DNA of 64,000 bases from NCBI GenBank assembly GCA_035578905.1, contig JAQJVL010000515.1:332001-396000 (forward strand). Reading direction: 5' to 3'. Made by a program: the position numbers and the translations under genes. Every line of letters begins with the position of its first letter. The stretch's first letter is position 1. Positions 24,809 through 37,642 of this stretch are shown piece by piece. Source of the stretch: Stictocephala bisonia (lineage: Eukaryota; Arthropoda; Insecta; Hemiptera; Membracidae). The notes beneath the pieces were generated by a model. The model ran no database searches. It was not told where the DNA came from and worked only from the letters and a program-made list of their open reading frames with translations.

Positions 24809-26052
24809 TTTTTAATTTTATGATTCGGTCGCTACAATTCCACTCGAGTGGCTTGAGTCATATCTTAATAATAGATCACAAATTGTTCAAATATATGAAG
24901 TACGATCCGGATCTAAAAACCTAAAGTATGGAGTCCCACAGGGATCAATTCTTAGCCCCCTCCCATTTTTGATCTATGTAAACGAAATTGGTTCATCACT
25001 GCAGCATGGGTCACTTGTGCAGTACGCTGATGACACGATTGTCTCTTTCTCAGAAAATTCAAATGAGCAATTGGAAGTGCGGGCATTTATTGAAATAAAT
25101 AATTGCATTCAGCACTTCCAACAACTCAATCTTAATATCAATCCAGAAAAATCAGCATGTATGCAGTTTTGTCTGCGGGCGTCGGACTCGGAAGGAGGTC
25201 CGACGGTCATAATAAATGAAACTGAAATTAAAGACAACAATTCAACTAAATTCCTTGGAATGCACCTAGATCGAGGGCTGCCTTGGAATGTCCACGTCAA
25301 AAATTTGTGTAAGAAGTTATCATCAGGCATTTATGCTTTGAGAAATTTAGCTAAATTCTGTCCAACTCAGTTACTGATGACGGCTTATTACGGTTTGATC
25401 TACCCTCATATTACGTATGGATTAGTGCTATGGGGAAGATGTTCAAACTCTAACTTTGACAGAATATTTAGAATTCAAAAAATGGCAGTTAGAATCATCT
25501 TAAAATTGAATTTCAGAGAGTCGTGCAGGCCAAAATTCAAAGAGTTAAATCTGTTGACATTACCTTGCCTCTACATTCTTGAGACTGCTACATATGGTAG
25601 GTACAAGACTACTATCACAAGAGGCAGAGATATACATACATACGACACTAGAGGCAGGGACAACTACCGAACTGGTCGACATAGAACGGTAGTCTATGAA
25701 CGCCTGCCTTCACAGATTCGTATAGTCAACAGGTTACCTGTATTTATCAAAAGTGCTACAACGCCCAAGGCGTTCAAGAGTCATCTCAAGAAGTCTCTTT
25801 CAAAACAAGCATTTTATAGTATAGACGAATTCTTTGCATATAACTAGGAGGGGAAAATCAATAACATTATAACACAAGTGAAGTTGAAGAGGTTCAATTG
25901 GCGGTGAGTGGGAATTTGGGTGTCTGTCAATATATGTATGTTTGAAAGGGTGAATTGTTAGAATGGATGGCAAATTATAAAAAAATATGACTTTTGCAAT
26001 ACAATGTTTATAATTGTCCTAATGCAATAAAAGTTTTTATTATTATTATTAT
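24809..26052 (+). mobile_element. 5'-truncated Jockey/CR1-type LINE with (ATT)n tail
   Basis: It contains a reverse-transcriptase C-terminal half (next entry), a short 3' UTR with GCAATAAAAG, and an (ATT)n tail at about 26036-26052. Confidence 0.85.
24812..25847 (+). pseudogene. LINE reverse transcriptase fragment
   Basis: The frame enters as DSV...PLEWLESYLNNRSQIV and continues with KYGVPQGSILSPLPFLIYVNEIG, then VQYADDTIVSF (catalytic YADD), LNINPEKSACMQF and TKFLGMHLDRGLPW. The thumb-like region TAYYGLIYPHITYGLVLWG follows, and the C-terminus ends FAYN before TAG. The part between the first catalytic Asp block (DSV) and WLESYL is shorter than usual, so an internal deletion is likely as well as 5' truncation. 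The remaining roughly 340 codons are open. There is no endonuclease, so it is not autonomous. Confidence 0.85.
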
Positions 26053-26570
26053 TTATGAAATCATCATTACAGTAGATATATTCTCTTATCTCCAATTTTA
26101 AACCATGAAAAAATGTAACAATGTGAAGTCTAAGACATAAATTATAGACCTATAAGAAGTAGTAATGTAAGTATTTAATAAAATTGTAATTTTTAAATGT
26201 TCATTTAACACTTAAATTACAAAAACTAAAATTGTTTAAAACAATTCATTATAATATGACTTTTTGAATTTATGTACATAGAAAATTAATAAAAGTCTCC
26301 GGACACATTGATTAAAGCACGTATTATGCCAATAAATACAGTAGGCCTATGCCATACTAATAATAATACTATCTTTATTGTAGGTTCAATACAATAGTTA
26401 ATTCAATAAAATACAATAAAACCTTCATTCAATAAACAAATAATGTCTAAAACATATAAAATACAATATTTCCATTTAAATTAAAACTCATACAATCTCT
26501 AAACCAAAATACAATTAATTTTATACAATTAATTTTCATGAAATCAGTGGATTTTTAGATATTTGTAAAA
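26053..26570. other. AT-rich sequence; nothing recognised
   Basis: Only low-complexity words such as AATACAATAAAA are seen. Confidence 0.5.
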
Positions 26571-26711
26571 CTGCGCTCGTCTTTACCTCGGCCTTCGAAC
26601 AGTGAGTTTGGCAAGTTGTGAGGGAGTGAATGAGTGAAAGTCTAGCCTTAATTACTCCCTCACAACTTGCTAAAACTCACTGGTCGAAGGCCGAGGTAAA
26701 GACGAGCGCAG
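26571..26711. repeat. Long near-perfect hairpin (foldback/MITE)
   Basis: The arm at 26571-26627 (CTGCGCTCGTCTTTACCTCG and on to AGGGAGT) is reverse-complemented at 26654-26711 with only a few differences, leaving a 26-nt loop. Its GC content is high relative to the flanks. Confidence 0.9.
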
Positions 26712-28340
26712 TGAGTGGGTGTTGACACGCGAAGCGTGCAGGAGTCTCACCTACGTCTTGTATAGGGTTAGAAATGTTATATACTAACCATATACAACAT
26801 TCTTTTTCGTCCTTTTATTGTTTGATATAACAAAGAAAGTTGCTATCTACACAGGGTGATCTTTTTGTAAGTGTGCCACCATTGGAATCTTTTAAACCTT
26901 CAGAGATACAACATATTTTAAATAGTGAACTTCACCTACTTTTTCCTCATTAATATGCATTTAGCGATTTACAAAAAAGCCACCATTTTCCAAATTGATT
27001 GACAGATTAATTTTTTCTCATGGAACATTATGTATATAATGATTTTTCCTGATATGAAATATAATTTTAAAAATTTTTTATTCGTTGTATTTTTCTCATA
27101 ATATTTGACGTTTTTGATCAATGGACACTAAAATAGTTACAAACGGCAACTTTTGGACTTTAAAATTGATAAACAACCGTGCTTTACTTTGTTATTATGA
27201 TACAGGCTTTAAATATTATATTTTAGCTATCATAAAGGTTGAATATCTTAAACAAAATAAATAAAATTAGTCCAAAAATATTTTTTAATAGCCCAGATAC
27301 TATTAATAATTTTTACAGCTTTTTTATTTCTTTCTTTAACGTAGTTTCACAATTAAATATATTTTGTATGATAAAATAAAACTTTTTACACCACTAGTAA
27401 ATAATTATTATGATAGACATGTAATTGCAACATAGTATAATTTTGAATATTTAATGTCCTATCTCCAGAAATGACACTACATTATTGAAATTAAATGTTT
27501 GAAGAAGCCTTGCATAACGCATAACACTGGTCCATTAGCTGTTCATATAAATGTCAGCTGTTGCATTGTTGTCAAACTTATATTTATTACAATTATTGTT
27601 CTAACGTACTGTGTGCCAATGGTGTTGACTTATTAATTTACAATAACCAGTTATTTTTTTATTCACATTAGATTTCCCATCCATCACATGGATAAAATAA
27701 TATAACCTCTGAATGGAATAGCCTAATTTTAAAATTTTATTTGAATTTTCATTGGTAGATTTTCTTGTAAAGCATTTTTATGCGTGCGTTAAAGATAGCT
27801 TGTCCATAATTCGCGTATGAAGCGTTTAATACATGGTTTTAAATATGTATAAGAATCAGAGTTTTCAAGTTATAAAATGTTCATTGTAAGATCTAGCTGT
27901 TACGTCACATTATTACATTTACATTACATTTTGCCATACTATTTCTAAGCTTTCTAGGCTCGGCCTCCACCTACCAGCTTAAAACAAATCCGCACAATTC
28001 GTCAATACCCTGGACCTAATCACCTGCGTACCTCGACCAATTAGGGTAGTTCTTGATTTTTAAACATGACCTTGCTCAGTTTAAACCACACCGATCATAA
28101 ATACGTCTAGTGACAGCCCTGCAGTGACCTAACCTAGCACCAACAGCTAATAGAGACACTGATTGCTTGTAAAACGATTATATTATGTGTCGTGCTGTAG
28201 TTGTACTTTTTAAAATAGTTTACGTTTATTTTCCATCTTCTGATGACTAGTTCGGTTAACCCAGATGCTCGGTTGATATGCGTCCTGTGGTATTAATGTG
28301 TAGTTTAATTATTGTATCTCCGTTCTTTTAAATGAATAAT
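26712..28340. other. AT-rich region with a possible transposon end
   Basis: CACAGGGTGATCTTTTTGT near 26852 resembles the CAGGGTG-type ends of dispersed insect elements. A GC-richer stretch at 27950-28140 has no recognised exon. Confidence 0.35.
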
Positions 28341-31300
28341 GATACATCACCCGTCCAGCCTTACACGTGCGGTGGTATTGACCCACCCACCCATCTTTAC
28401 ACCTGTATTGGTATTTACCACCCCCCATCCTTACACGTGCAGTGGTACTTAAGTAGCTCCTCCTCGCCACTGTACGTGAATAGGAGGGTGGATCATTACC
28501 ATTGTACGTGTATGTGAAAGCGGGTGGGTCCATAGCATGGTCCGTGTACGAGAGGGTGGGAGGGTCATTGCCACTGTAGGTGTATGTGGGAGTGAGTGAG
28601 TCAATACTACGGTCCATGTACGAGAGGGCGGGAGGGTCATTGCCACTGTACGTGTATGTGGGAGCGGGTGGGTCAATAGCATGGTCCGTGTATGAAAGGG
28701 CGGGAGAGTCACTGCCACTGTACGTGTATGTGGGAGCGGGTGGGTCAATACCACGGTCCGTGTATGAGAGGGCGGGAGGATCATTGCCACTGTACGTGTA
28801 TGTGGGTGTTGGTGAGTCAATACCACGGTCCATGTATGAGAGGGTGGGAGGGTCATTGCCACTGTACGTGTATGTGAGAGCAAGTGAGTCAATAGCACGG
28901 TCCGTGTATAAGAGGGCAGGAGGGTCACTGCCATTGTACGTGTATGTGAGAGCAAGTGAGTCAATACCACGGTCCGTGTATGAGAGGGCGGGAGGGTCAT
29001 TGCCACTGTACGTGTATGTGAGAGCAAGTGAGTCAATAGCACGGTCCATGGATGAGAGGGCGGGAGGGTCATTGCCACTGTACGTGTATGTGAGAGCAAG
29101 TGAGTCAATAGCATGTTCCGTGTATGAGAGGGCGGGAGGATCATTGCCACTGTACGTGTATGTGAGAGCAAGTGAGTCAATAGCACGGTCCGTGTATGAG
29201 AGAGCAGGAGGGTCACTGCCATTGTACGTGTATGTGAGAGCTAGTGAGTCAATACCATGGTCCGTGTATGAGAGGGTGGGAGGGTAATTGCCACTGTACG
29301 TGTATGTGAGAGCAAGTGAGTCAATAGCATGTTCCGTGTATGAGAGGGCGGGAGGATCATTGCCACTGTACGTGTATGTGAGAGCAAGTGAGTCAATAGC
29401 ACGGTCCGTGTATGAGAGGGTGGGAGGGTCATTGCCACTGTACGTGTATGTGATAGCAAGTGAGTCAATAGCACAGTCCGTGTATGAGAGAGCGGGAGGG
29501 TCATTGCCACTGTACGTGTATGTGAGAGCAAGTGAGTCAATAGCACAGTCCGTGTATGAGAGGGCGGGAGGGTCATTGCCAATGTACGTGTATGTGAGAG
29601 AAAGTGAGTCAATAACACGGTCCATGTATGAGAGGGCGGGAGGGTCATTGCCACTGTACGTGTATGTGAGAGCAAGTGAGTCAATAGCACGGTCCATGTA
29701 TGAGAGGGCGGAAGGGTCATTGCCACTGTACGTGTATGTGAGAGCAAGTGAGTCAATAGCATGGTCCGTGTATGAGAGGGCGGGAGTGTCATTGCCACTG
29801 TACGTGTATGTGAGAGCAAGTGAGTCAATAGCACGGTCCGTGTATGAGAGGGTGGGAGGGTAATTGCCACTGTACGTGTATGTGAGAGCAAGTGAGTCAA
29901 TAGCATGTTCCGTGTATGAGAGGGCGGGAGGATCATTGCCACTGTACGTGTATGTGAGAGCAAGTGAGTCAATAGCACGGTCCGTGTATGAGAGGGCAGG
30001 AGGGTCACTGCCACTGTACGTGTATGTGAGAGCAAGTGAGTCAATACCATGGTCCGTGTATGAGAGGGTGGGAGGGTAATTGCCACTGTACGTGTATGTG
30101 AGAGCAAGTGAGTCAATAGCATGTTCCGTGTATGAGAGGGTGGGTGGATCATTGCCACTGTACGTGTATGTGAGAGCAAGTGAGTCAATAGCACGGTCCA
30201 TGTATGAGAGGGTGGGAGGGTCATTGCCACTGTACGTGTATGTGAGAGCAAGTGAGTCAATAGCACGGTCCGTGTATGAGAGGGCGGGAGGGTCATTGCC
30301 ACTGTACGTGTATGTGAGAGCAAGTGAGTCAATAGCACGGTCCGTGTATGAGAGGGCGGGAGGGTCATTGCCACTGTACGTGTATGTGAGAGAAAGTGAG
30401 TCAATAACACGGTCCATGTATGAGAGGGCGGGAGGGTCATTGCCACTGTACGTGTATGTGAGAGCAAGTGAGTCAATAGCACGGTCCATGTATGAGAGGG
30501 TGGGAGGGTCATTGCCACTGTACGTGTATGTGAGAGCAAGTGAGTCAATAGCACGGCCCGTGTATGAGAGGGCGGGAGGGTCATTGCCACTGTACGTGTA
30601 TGTGAGAGCAAGTGAGTCAATAGCACGGTCCGTGTATGAGAGGGCGGGAGGGTCATTGCCACTGTACGTGTATGTGAGAGAAAGTGAGTCAATAACACGG
30701 TCCATGTATGAGAGGGTGGGAGAGTCATTGCCACTGTACGTGTATGTGAGAGCAAGTGAGTCAATAGCACGGTCCATGTATGAGAGGGCGGGAGGGTCAT
30801 TGCCACTGTACGTGTATGGGAGAGCAAGTGAGTCAATAGCACGGTCCATGTATGAGAGGGCGGGAGGGTCATTGCCACTGTACGTGTATGGGAGAGCAAG
30901 TGAGTCAATAGCATGGCCCGTGTATGAGAGGGCGGGAGGGTAATTGCCACTGTACGTGTATGTGAGAGCAAGTGAGTCAATAGCACGGTCCGTGTATGAG
31001 AGGGCGGGAGGGTCATTGCCACTGTACGTGTATGTGAGAGAAAGTGAGTCAATAGCACGGTCCGTGTATGAGAGGGCGGGAGGGTCATTGCTACTGTACG
31101 TGTATGGGAGAGCAAGTGAGTCAATAGCATGGCCCGTGTATGAGAGGGCGGGAGGGTAATTGCCACTGTACGTGTATGTGAGAGCAAGTGAGTCAATAGC
31201 ACGGTCCGTGTATGAGAGGGCGGGAGGGTCATTGCCACTGTACGTGTATGTGAGAGCAAGTGAGTCAATAGCACGGTCCGTGTATGAGAGGGCGGGAGGG

Positions 31301-31505
31301 TCATTGCCACTGTACGTGTATGTGAGAGAAAGTGAGTCAATAGCACGGTCCGTGTATGAGAGGGCGGGAGGGTCATTGCCACTGTACGTGTATGTGAGAG
31401 AAAGTGATTCAATAGCACGGTCCGTGTATGAGAGGGCAGGAGGGACTAATCCCCTGTACATTTATGGGAGGGTTGATAGGTCAACGTCACTGAACGTGTT
31501 TGGGA
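28341..31505 (-). repeat. 36-bp minisatellite array M2 with 72-bp dimer, about 88 units
   Basis: Two 36-bp subunits alternate to give a 72-bp period. On the plus strand they contain GGGTCATTGCCACTGTACGT and GAGTCAATAGCACGGTCCGT. The left end (28341-28600) is more degenerate. As 72 is divisible by three, a 1050-codon frame runs on the minus strand (28309-31461) with a 24-residue period (SYTDRAIDSLALTYTYSGND...). Other frames on both strands are also open for hundreds of codons. That simultaneous openness argues for a by-product of repeat structure. No signal peptide, domain or splice support is seen. Confidence 0.95.
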
Positions 31506-31715
31506 AGGCTACATAATTTTATAATGTAATTTGTAATATGAGTAAATTTTGATTTATCACCTGGAGTTATCCTTTGGCAATTATTATACGCACATAAACA
31601 TTTTATAATCTAGTTACTGAGACAGAGCGCTTTTATACATCATTTACATATCCTATTATAAATTTTCCACATACCCTTCATAATTATATAATTGTATTTA
31701 GCACAATAGTTAAGT

Positions 31716-31855
31716 TCACATGAGAGAGATAATGTACGAATACTCGCTCGCATGTTCAATAATTGCCTCTAAATTATTCCAACCCTGGTGAACCGTTCTG
31801 AACTCTACCAGACATAACGCTTGTATCACGATCTCGTTATTGGCATTATACAGCC
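31716..31855 (-). CDS. Duplicated gene copy 1, exon 2: divergent Methyltransf_FA-like segment
   Basis: The acceptor ACGTTTACAG opens the exon in phase 1. Joined to the preceding 60-bp exon it reads VRLYNANNEIVIQALC, then LVEFRTVHQGWNNLEAIIEH and ASEYSYIISLM before TGA at 31716. The pattern N..I.I.L...(F/Y)....GWNN...II resembles the YEI.IGGW.NT.SVIR core of farnesoic-acid-O-methyltransferase-like (Methyltransf_FA) domains, which are thought to bind ligand or glycan; this assignment is tentative. Against copy 2 (41908-42053) I count ten base differences, eight at third codon positions and seven synonymous, which supports coding constraint. The 3' border is uncertain: GTATTC or GTGAAC could be donors (phase 2), or the frame may simply end. 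Confidence 0.65.
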
Positions 31856-32244
31856 CTGTAAACGTGAATAAATTAAATATGAACCAGTCAGTTCGTTTTT
31901 GAGTTTGCAGTTGCATAAATAAGTCCAAAGTTTTGAAATACTAGTTTTGGATAAATTGATACGTTTAAATGTACACAATAAATGTCAAAGACTGTTTAAA
32001 GTACATTATGTAACGAATAGTTTTAATATTCATTGAAATTTGTTTCGTTACAACTTTCCGCAACTACCAATGTTATCTCCAACCCATATACTTGGGGACA
32101 AAGGGTTGAGGAAATTGTGAGCTATGTGTTTTTTAACAATGACGTAGCATCCTGGCATTATTAAAATGTTACTGTTTAATAATATATAGTAAGCGTAGAC
32201 TCCACTAGAGACGTCTGAGGCGTCCATCTTGGCTGCAACTTTTT

Positions 32245-32345
32245 AAGGGGGAGAACTGAGTATTAGTCCAGCCACTTAACTGTACATGTAAGCACAATAT
32301 ACTTAACTGTAAATAGGACTAATACCACGTGGTTAGGATTCATCA
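32245..32345 (+). mobile_element. SINE-like repeat, family 1, degenerate partial copy
   Basis: GGGGGAGAACTGAGTATTAG and ACCACGTGGTTAGGATTCAT match the head of the copy at 36750 (GGGGAGATAACTGAGTATCA and ACGTGGTTCGGATTCCACG). Confidence 0.5.
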
Positions 32346-32565
32346 TAATTGTTCAAAGTCCTTATTTGACATAGATACCTATCTGATCATAAGGTGAACT
32401 CAATTTGTAATCAAATATGTATCTGATGTTGAACTCATTTTGTATGACTGCTTCGATGTAACATAAGAAATATTCTATAAACTATTAAAGTATGAAGTAG
32501 ATTAATTCTGTAACGAGACTGTCTTTAGGAATTAAATAGCAACAATCTCAACACATTAACTTATA

Positions 32566-32780
32566 CCAGACCCACTCGCCCACCCATCCACGTACAGTGG
32601 TAATGACCCAACCGCCCACCCATTCACGTACAGTGGAAATGACCCACCCGCCCACCCATACATGTACAGTGCCAATGACCCACCCATATATGTACAGTGG
32701 CAATGACCCACCCTCCTACCCATGCACGTACAGTGGTAATGACCCACCCGCCAACCCATACCCGTACAGAGGCAACTGCA
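32566..32780 (+). repeat. 36-bp minisatellite array M3, about six units
   Basis: Units contain CACGTACAGTGGTAATGACC and CACCCGCCCACCCAT. One unit is shortened near 32690. Same family as M1, M2 and M4. Confidence 0.9.
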
Positions 32781-33745
32781 GGTATATACTAACACAGATA
32801 GTATTTATCTTACTTTCCAAATATTCTTTTCGTAACCCATTAAGTATTTTATATTTATATATTTCGCTATATTTAAAAAAAATAATCCTTGGTCATTATT
32901 TGTGCATCAATTAGCTTTTAGTGAATACAAAATATTACAAAATATTTGAGAAACATTTCTGATGAAATAATCTTTTGGATTTTAAAACTCAGTGAATAAT
33001 ATATACCAGTGATGGATGAAAATTATCCTAAATTATTGCACAATAACTGTTATCATTTGGAAGTATGTATCGGGTAGAAAAAATGCAAATGCTTTGATAT
33101 TTTTTAAGCGAGGCGTTTATTGCGTACCTTTTTACTACAGAGTTTTAAAGTGAGGTCGGAATATCTGTTGGGGTTGAGCTATCTGGTGATAAAAACCTGC
33201 AGTAGTAAAATTGGGTATATGATTCAAGTGGCCATTAAGCTGGACAAAAGGTTTACCCTTTCGAGATCAGGTTTGCGGCAGTTAATTTCTCATTAATAAT
33301 CCTTTAATTTGATGTCACACTCTACCTATGATTCTATATGAGAATTTCAACTGACCCTTAGATGGGACATACTTAAAATGATAAAAACCAACGAAAAGTT
33401 TAATTTAATCTTGGTAACACTGTTTACAGCTTTTTTTCTGCGTCATCTTTACTAACAAACATCAACACGTTTGCATATTTCTGTCCATTCCATTTATGAC
33501 AGCTACAATACTATACACAAACACTCATCATGTAACTGTCAATGAATATAATATAGAACTACATGTAATGATGAATAAACAAGTTATTGTCAGCGAATTT
33601 GATTGAAAAAGTAATGAAAGGTATATAACAGTTCGTGCTAAACTAGTTTAGTGTTTCTAGTTACTATTTGATGTATTAGAAACACGTATTGTCACGATGA
33701 TGGATAACAATGTGGAAACTAGTTAAATATAACTTAAACTATTAC

Positions 33746-33805
33746 TCACAGCGGAGATCTCTATGAATGACGTGTCCGGTGTCAGCTGCAACTTGTTGAC
33801 TGGTT
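33746..33805 (-). CDS. Duplicated gene copy 1, exon 1 (60 bp)
   Basis: On the minus strand the acceptor CTACACAG precedes the exon (phase 1) and GTAATA follows it after CT GTG A (phase 1). An alternative donor GTGAGT lies four bases earlier, but only the later one puts exon 2 in its conserved frame. It encodes PVNKLQLTPDTSFIEISAV. Copy 2 at 45035-45094 has exactly the same length and phases, with QVHKFQLTPDTSFIEITVV. In Methyltransf_FA proteins a similar segment (Y.F.P....L.F.V) precedes the N.AHIAL strand, which fits exon 2. The upstream exon was not found. Confidence 0.6.
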
Positions 33806-36749
33806 CTGTGTAGCTTTGTAATGACACTAGTCAGTGTTATCATGCTGACATTGAATTCTAAACATTCTAATAACAGTTTCAACAGTACAAATAGGGTGCG
33901 AAAAAATTACAATAATCAGTCTAAGGAATACAAAGAGTTGGACAGTTTAAACCTCTTTAGAATATTAGTAAACCCTAAAAACTAAAAGAAAAATATCTAT
34001 ATTTATATGACCAAAAGGGTTACCAAAGAGAGAATTTAGTATGATGATATCCACCTACAGTCTCATAACTTAAATGATATTATCTCGTAGCCTAAAGGCA
34101 AACATAACCATTGCCCTATAAATTACAGAGAATATGAAGAAAACAGAAAATCTCTGTTTAGTGTTAAAAACTATGTTCAATAGATTCATAGTTAAACAAC
34201 GCCTTATTACTGCAGCATTAATTTTGTAAAAAAATATTTTGTAGTATTTTCCAAAGGCCACAAGCTGATTTATAATTTGTGTCAGCTGTTTTAATTCATA
34301 GGTTCCTTATTGGTTGAATCAAATAGACTCTGACTTTAAGGTGTGTGATTGCCCTCTTTCTCCTTTAACAAGACTTGAAAGTGTTAACATCTTGTTCTAA
34401 AGTTCTTAACCGAATTTTGTTGATAAAACTGGTTTTAAAGAATAAAAATTAGTAAAGTTATTAAATTTAATTGTACTATACTATGTTTTATTTACTACCC
34501 TGCTTTATCAATTGTTTTAATACAGTTTAATTTTATTGAAGAGGAGTATATTTTATTTTGAGTTCCTGTTTCAGTGTGTATTCACTGTTTTAATGTCCTT
34601 TAGTTTTATTTTAGATGGTACCTGAATGAAAAGTACGGCAAATTACTTTCAAATAAATCAAATTGATCTTTTATAATTATTCATACCACAGGAGTTAATT
34701 TGACTGAAGTTTTAAGTACTGGAAGGTATCAAAGTTATATAATACCATTTATGTACTACTTAAAAACATAACACTTCAACATAATCAACACTGTATGTTT
34801 AAAATAGGCGTCGTTTATCAAAGGCGTTACTCCACTATTTGTCCTTCTTTTTAAATACATACTTTTAACTTACCAATCCGTTAGAGAGAAACTGACCAAG
34901 AACTGTCAGTAAAATATTAAAGGAAAACTGTAGTAGTACATTTTGGTGTCCAGCTTTTAACTAACTTATATGTAAAATTTAAAAACGAAATACGCTTTTA
35001 TGTGGCCATTTACTGTTCAACAATTTTACATGCCTAATAATCAGTTTAATAAAGCACCGACAAATTAAATTTGTTTTATTCGTGCTGTGTTGAGTAACAA
35101 TGAGAGTTAGTGTTAATTTCATCATGAAATGTGCGTGAAAAATCTTTTCCATTTTTAGAAGTATTAAGTTCCACGAGCCAGGCCTAAAGAGTTTCTCATT
35201 CTGAACGATCATAAACGGTTTACTGAGGTCTCTGTGGTGTTTGAGACCCCAATCTTAAACCATACCATTCTGTATGGTACATTATCCCACTGTTTACATA
35301 TAAGATGATGAATGCCTATTTTACTACAGATAGTGTCTCTAAAGATGGCGATTGTGCTCTATAACACTACAATTATTGGGAATTGTAAACTAAACAGGCC
35401 ATATTTTTCATTGTCTTGTATACAGGGCATAAACACACTTTTTTAGGAACTTTAATTCAAAACGTTTTTTATAAACATGTATTGCAATTTATATTTAATG
35501 TGAACAGTTTTTACGGTCTACTAAGAAATTAGTTTGATAAAATAAAATACCAAACAAGTATTATGGTATCTCAAGTAACGTTACACATTGTGTTTGTGTG
35601 GTTAATAAATAAATATACGATACAATTTATGATTACTCCACTAAAAACATGACATATTCATTAAGTCAATAATAAATTTCATATCGTGTTCAAAATCACC
35701 TTGGATACGTAAGTAGGTGCAGAATCGATTTACTGTAAAAAGGAGTTTTCTTACAAAAACTATACATATTTTAAATTATGTAGACTTATCGTACTTTTGT
35801 CAAATCAAAGCAAATAGTTGATGTGTTTGAGCTATGAAGCCTTAAAGGTGTTAAATGTTGCCATTTACATATTTCCCTCTCTACTGGAGTGAATAGTGTC
35901 CCGGTCCTTGGGTTGAATGTTTACTTTATTCCAAGAATTTATGTTAACATTATATGGTAATATTTTATTTTATTTTTATTTTCAACGGACATCTCCAATT
36001 AAAAAAAAAATATTTTACATTTTTGCATCAGCTTACATGCAAAATAATATACCTCAAAATAGTTATAACAGTGAGTTGAAAAAGTAACGAACAACAAAGG
36101 CGAAAATAAGTAATAACCAAAATTAAAGATTTTATAATAATATGATTGCAATATATCTGCTTTATAACATATCAACATAAAATTTAAAAGCCATATCCAT
36201 AATTAGTGTGCGGATTTCTGGAAAATTGGTAAATAAAAATATTTGTCCAACAGTAAATAGCTAGTAAAAACGAATTACATAAAAGAACCTAGGTGTGCCG
36301 AACATTGTTCAGTGAATGTTTTAAGTTATGACGAATGTATCAATGAGATATATATAGAAACGTTTTAATTCATTGGGATGCTATGTATAGTAAAGTTATA
36401 ATATAAAACAACAGTTTAGCTCCTTTAACATTTTGTTGATTTAACATCGACCGGTTTTGGTAATTATGTCATCTTCATAGGTGTTTACTTTTGTTAACCT
36501 TTGAGGTTTACTTAACCAAAACATTAGATGACACTATATCATGATTACAAACATTTATAATACATTTTAGTAAAAAAAATAATAACAGTAAGAATGAGAA
36601 AGAGGTTTAATTACAACAGGAAATATGGTACAGGAAGTGGAGTAGGTAAAATTTGAGTAGGACATCCTAACTCAGAAAGCAAAGGATCGGATGTCAAGGA
36701 AGTAGGGTCAGCACTGTACACATGGTAATCATTGTGCGTATGTTGTGTG
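33806..36749. other. AT-rich region; no gene recognised
   Basis: It contains scattered short open frames (for example 34979-35212 on minus) with no motifs and no obvious tandem repeats. Confidence 0.45.
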
Positions 36750-37010
36750 GGGGAGATAACTGAGTATCAGGCTTGTCAACTAGCTGAAAATCAGACCAGC
36801 AATACGTGGTTCGGATTCCACGTAAAGCTGTAGGTCCCTTAGTTGCCCTGGCTGTTGGGATATTAATAAATTGCCCTTTCTGAGGAACAGTTGAACTCAG
36901 TTAGTAACCAGACTACACTCATCCTACACTCATAAAACCATTCATATTCGCCTTAAAATACGCACAACGTTGTGTCGGCGTCTCATTTGTAAGAATAAGA
37001 ATCAAAAATT
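36750..37010 (+). mobile_element. SINE-like repeat, family 1, plus-strand copy
   Basis: GGGGAGATAACTGAGTATCA is followed by a box-B-like GTGGTTCGGATTCCAC. The body TTGCCCTGGCTGTTGGGA...CTGAGGAACAG matches 18362-18615 in reverse. It ends near AAGAATAAGAATC. Confidence 0.6.
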
Positions 37011-37049
37011 AAGAATCATGATAATCAGAATAAAAAAATTAAACTCACC

Positions 37050-37642
37050 AAAAATTAGGCCGATGAATGCTGACACGGCAGAGTATCAGCAATAGCTCCA
37101 GAAGGGAGATGGTCCCGCTCATCACGAAACAAACGGGCCTATAGGATGATCCGTAAAAGGATCACCTATAGTAATTGGTGTTTTCGATATCGGAGGCGTG
37201 TCCAGTGAGTGACCGGGGGGAGAGATACTAGGGAAAGAGTTGGGAAGAAAAAGGGGAGTCTGAGGAGGATCTGGAAGTGATGGGACTTCAGGATGTAGAC
37301 CAAGAGAGAGAACCAGCACCTGGAGGTCCAACTACCTAAACTTCGTCAACCCACCATGCAGAGCAACCACGGGACGAGCTAAGGGGAGGACTTGGAGCAA
37401 CGATACCACTCCTTGGGGTGGCCCACCTGACCTGAGGGACGAGCGGACGCCGTATCCATTACGTCCCGGTGACACCCCATACCTGCAGGAGACATAGATT
37501 TCCAGGGGTATGTCAAAATTTGTTTATCACCTCCAGGGTTTAAGGTGAATGAAAATATAAATTGGTAGACGAAAAGAAGTTTAATAAGGGCGTTCAGTAT
37601 ATGTTTGTCGTACACCAAAGCGTAAGCCGACGGGCTGTACAT
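37050..37642 (-). other. GC-rich block with minus-strand open frames, unidentified
   Basis: The block is distinctly more GC-rich than its flanks. An ATG at 37120-37122 (minus) opens MSGTISLLELLLILC..., a leader-like hydrophobic stretch of about 24 codons that runs into TTG|GTGAGT, a good donor in phase 2. Farther upstream are open frames of 87 and 69 codons (PSLPDPPQTPLFLP and others) with no recognised domain. It could be a first exon with its 5' region, or transposon sequence. The donor phase does not fit the phase-1 acceptors of the exons at 33805 or 9894. Confidence 0.3.

Larger units (their letters stand above)
31856..33745. other. Probable intron of duplicated gene copy 1
   Basis: It contains a SINE-like piece (32245-32345), the M3 minisatellite (32566-32780) and otherwise AT-rich sequence with no exon recognised. 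The part next to exon 1 (about 33630-33745) is roughly 80% similar by eye to the matching intron of copy 2. Confidence 0.5.

Noticed and set aside
28309..31461. 1050-codon open frame as a real repeat protein
   Set aside because: The unit length is divisible by three and several frames on both strands are open at once; there is no leader, domain or splice support.
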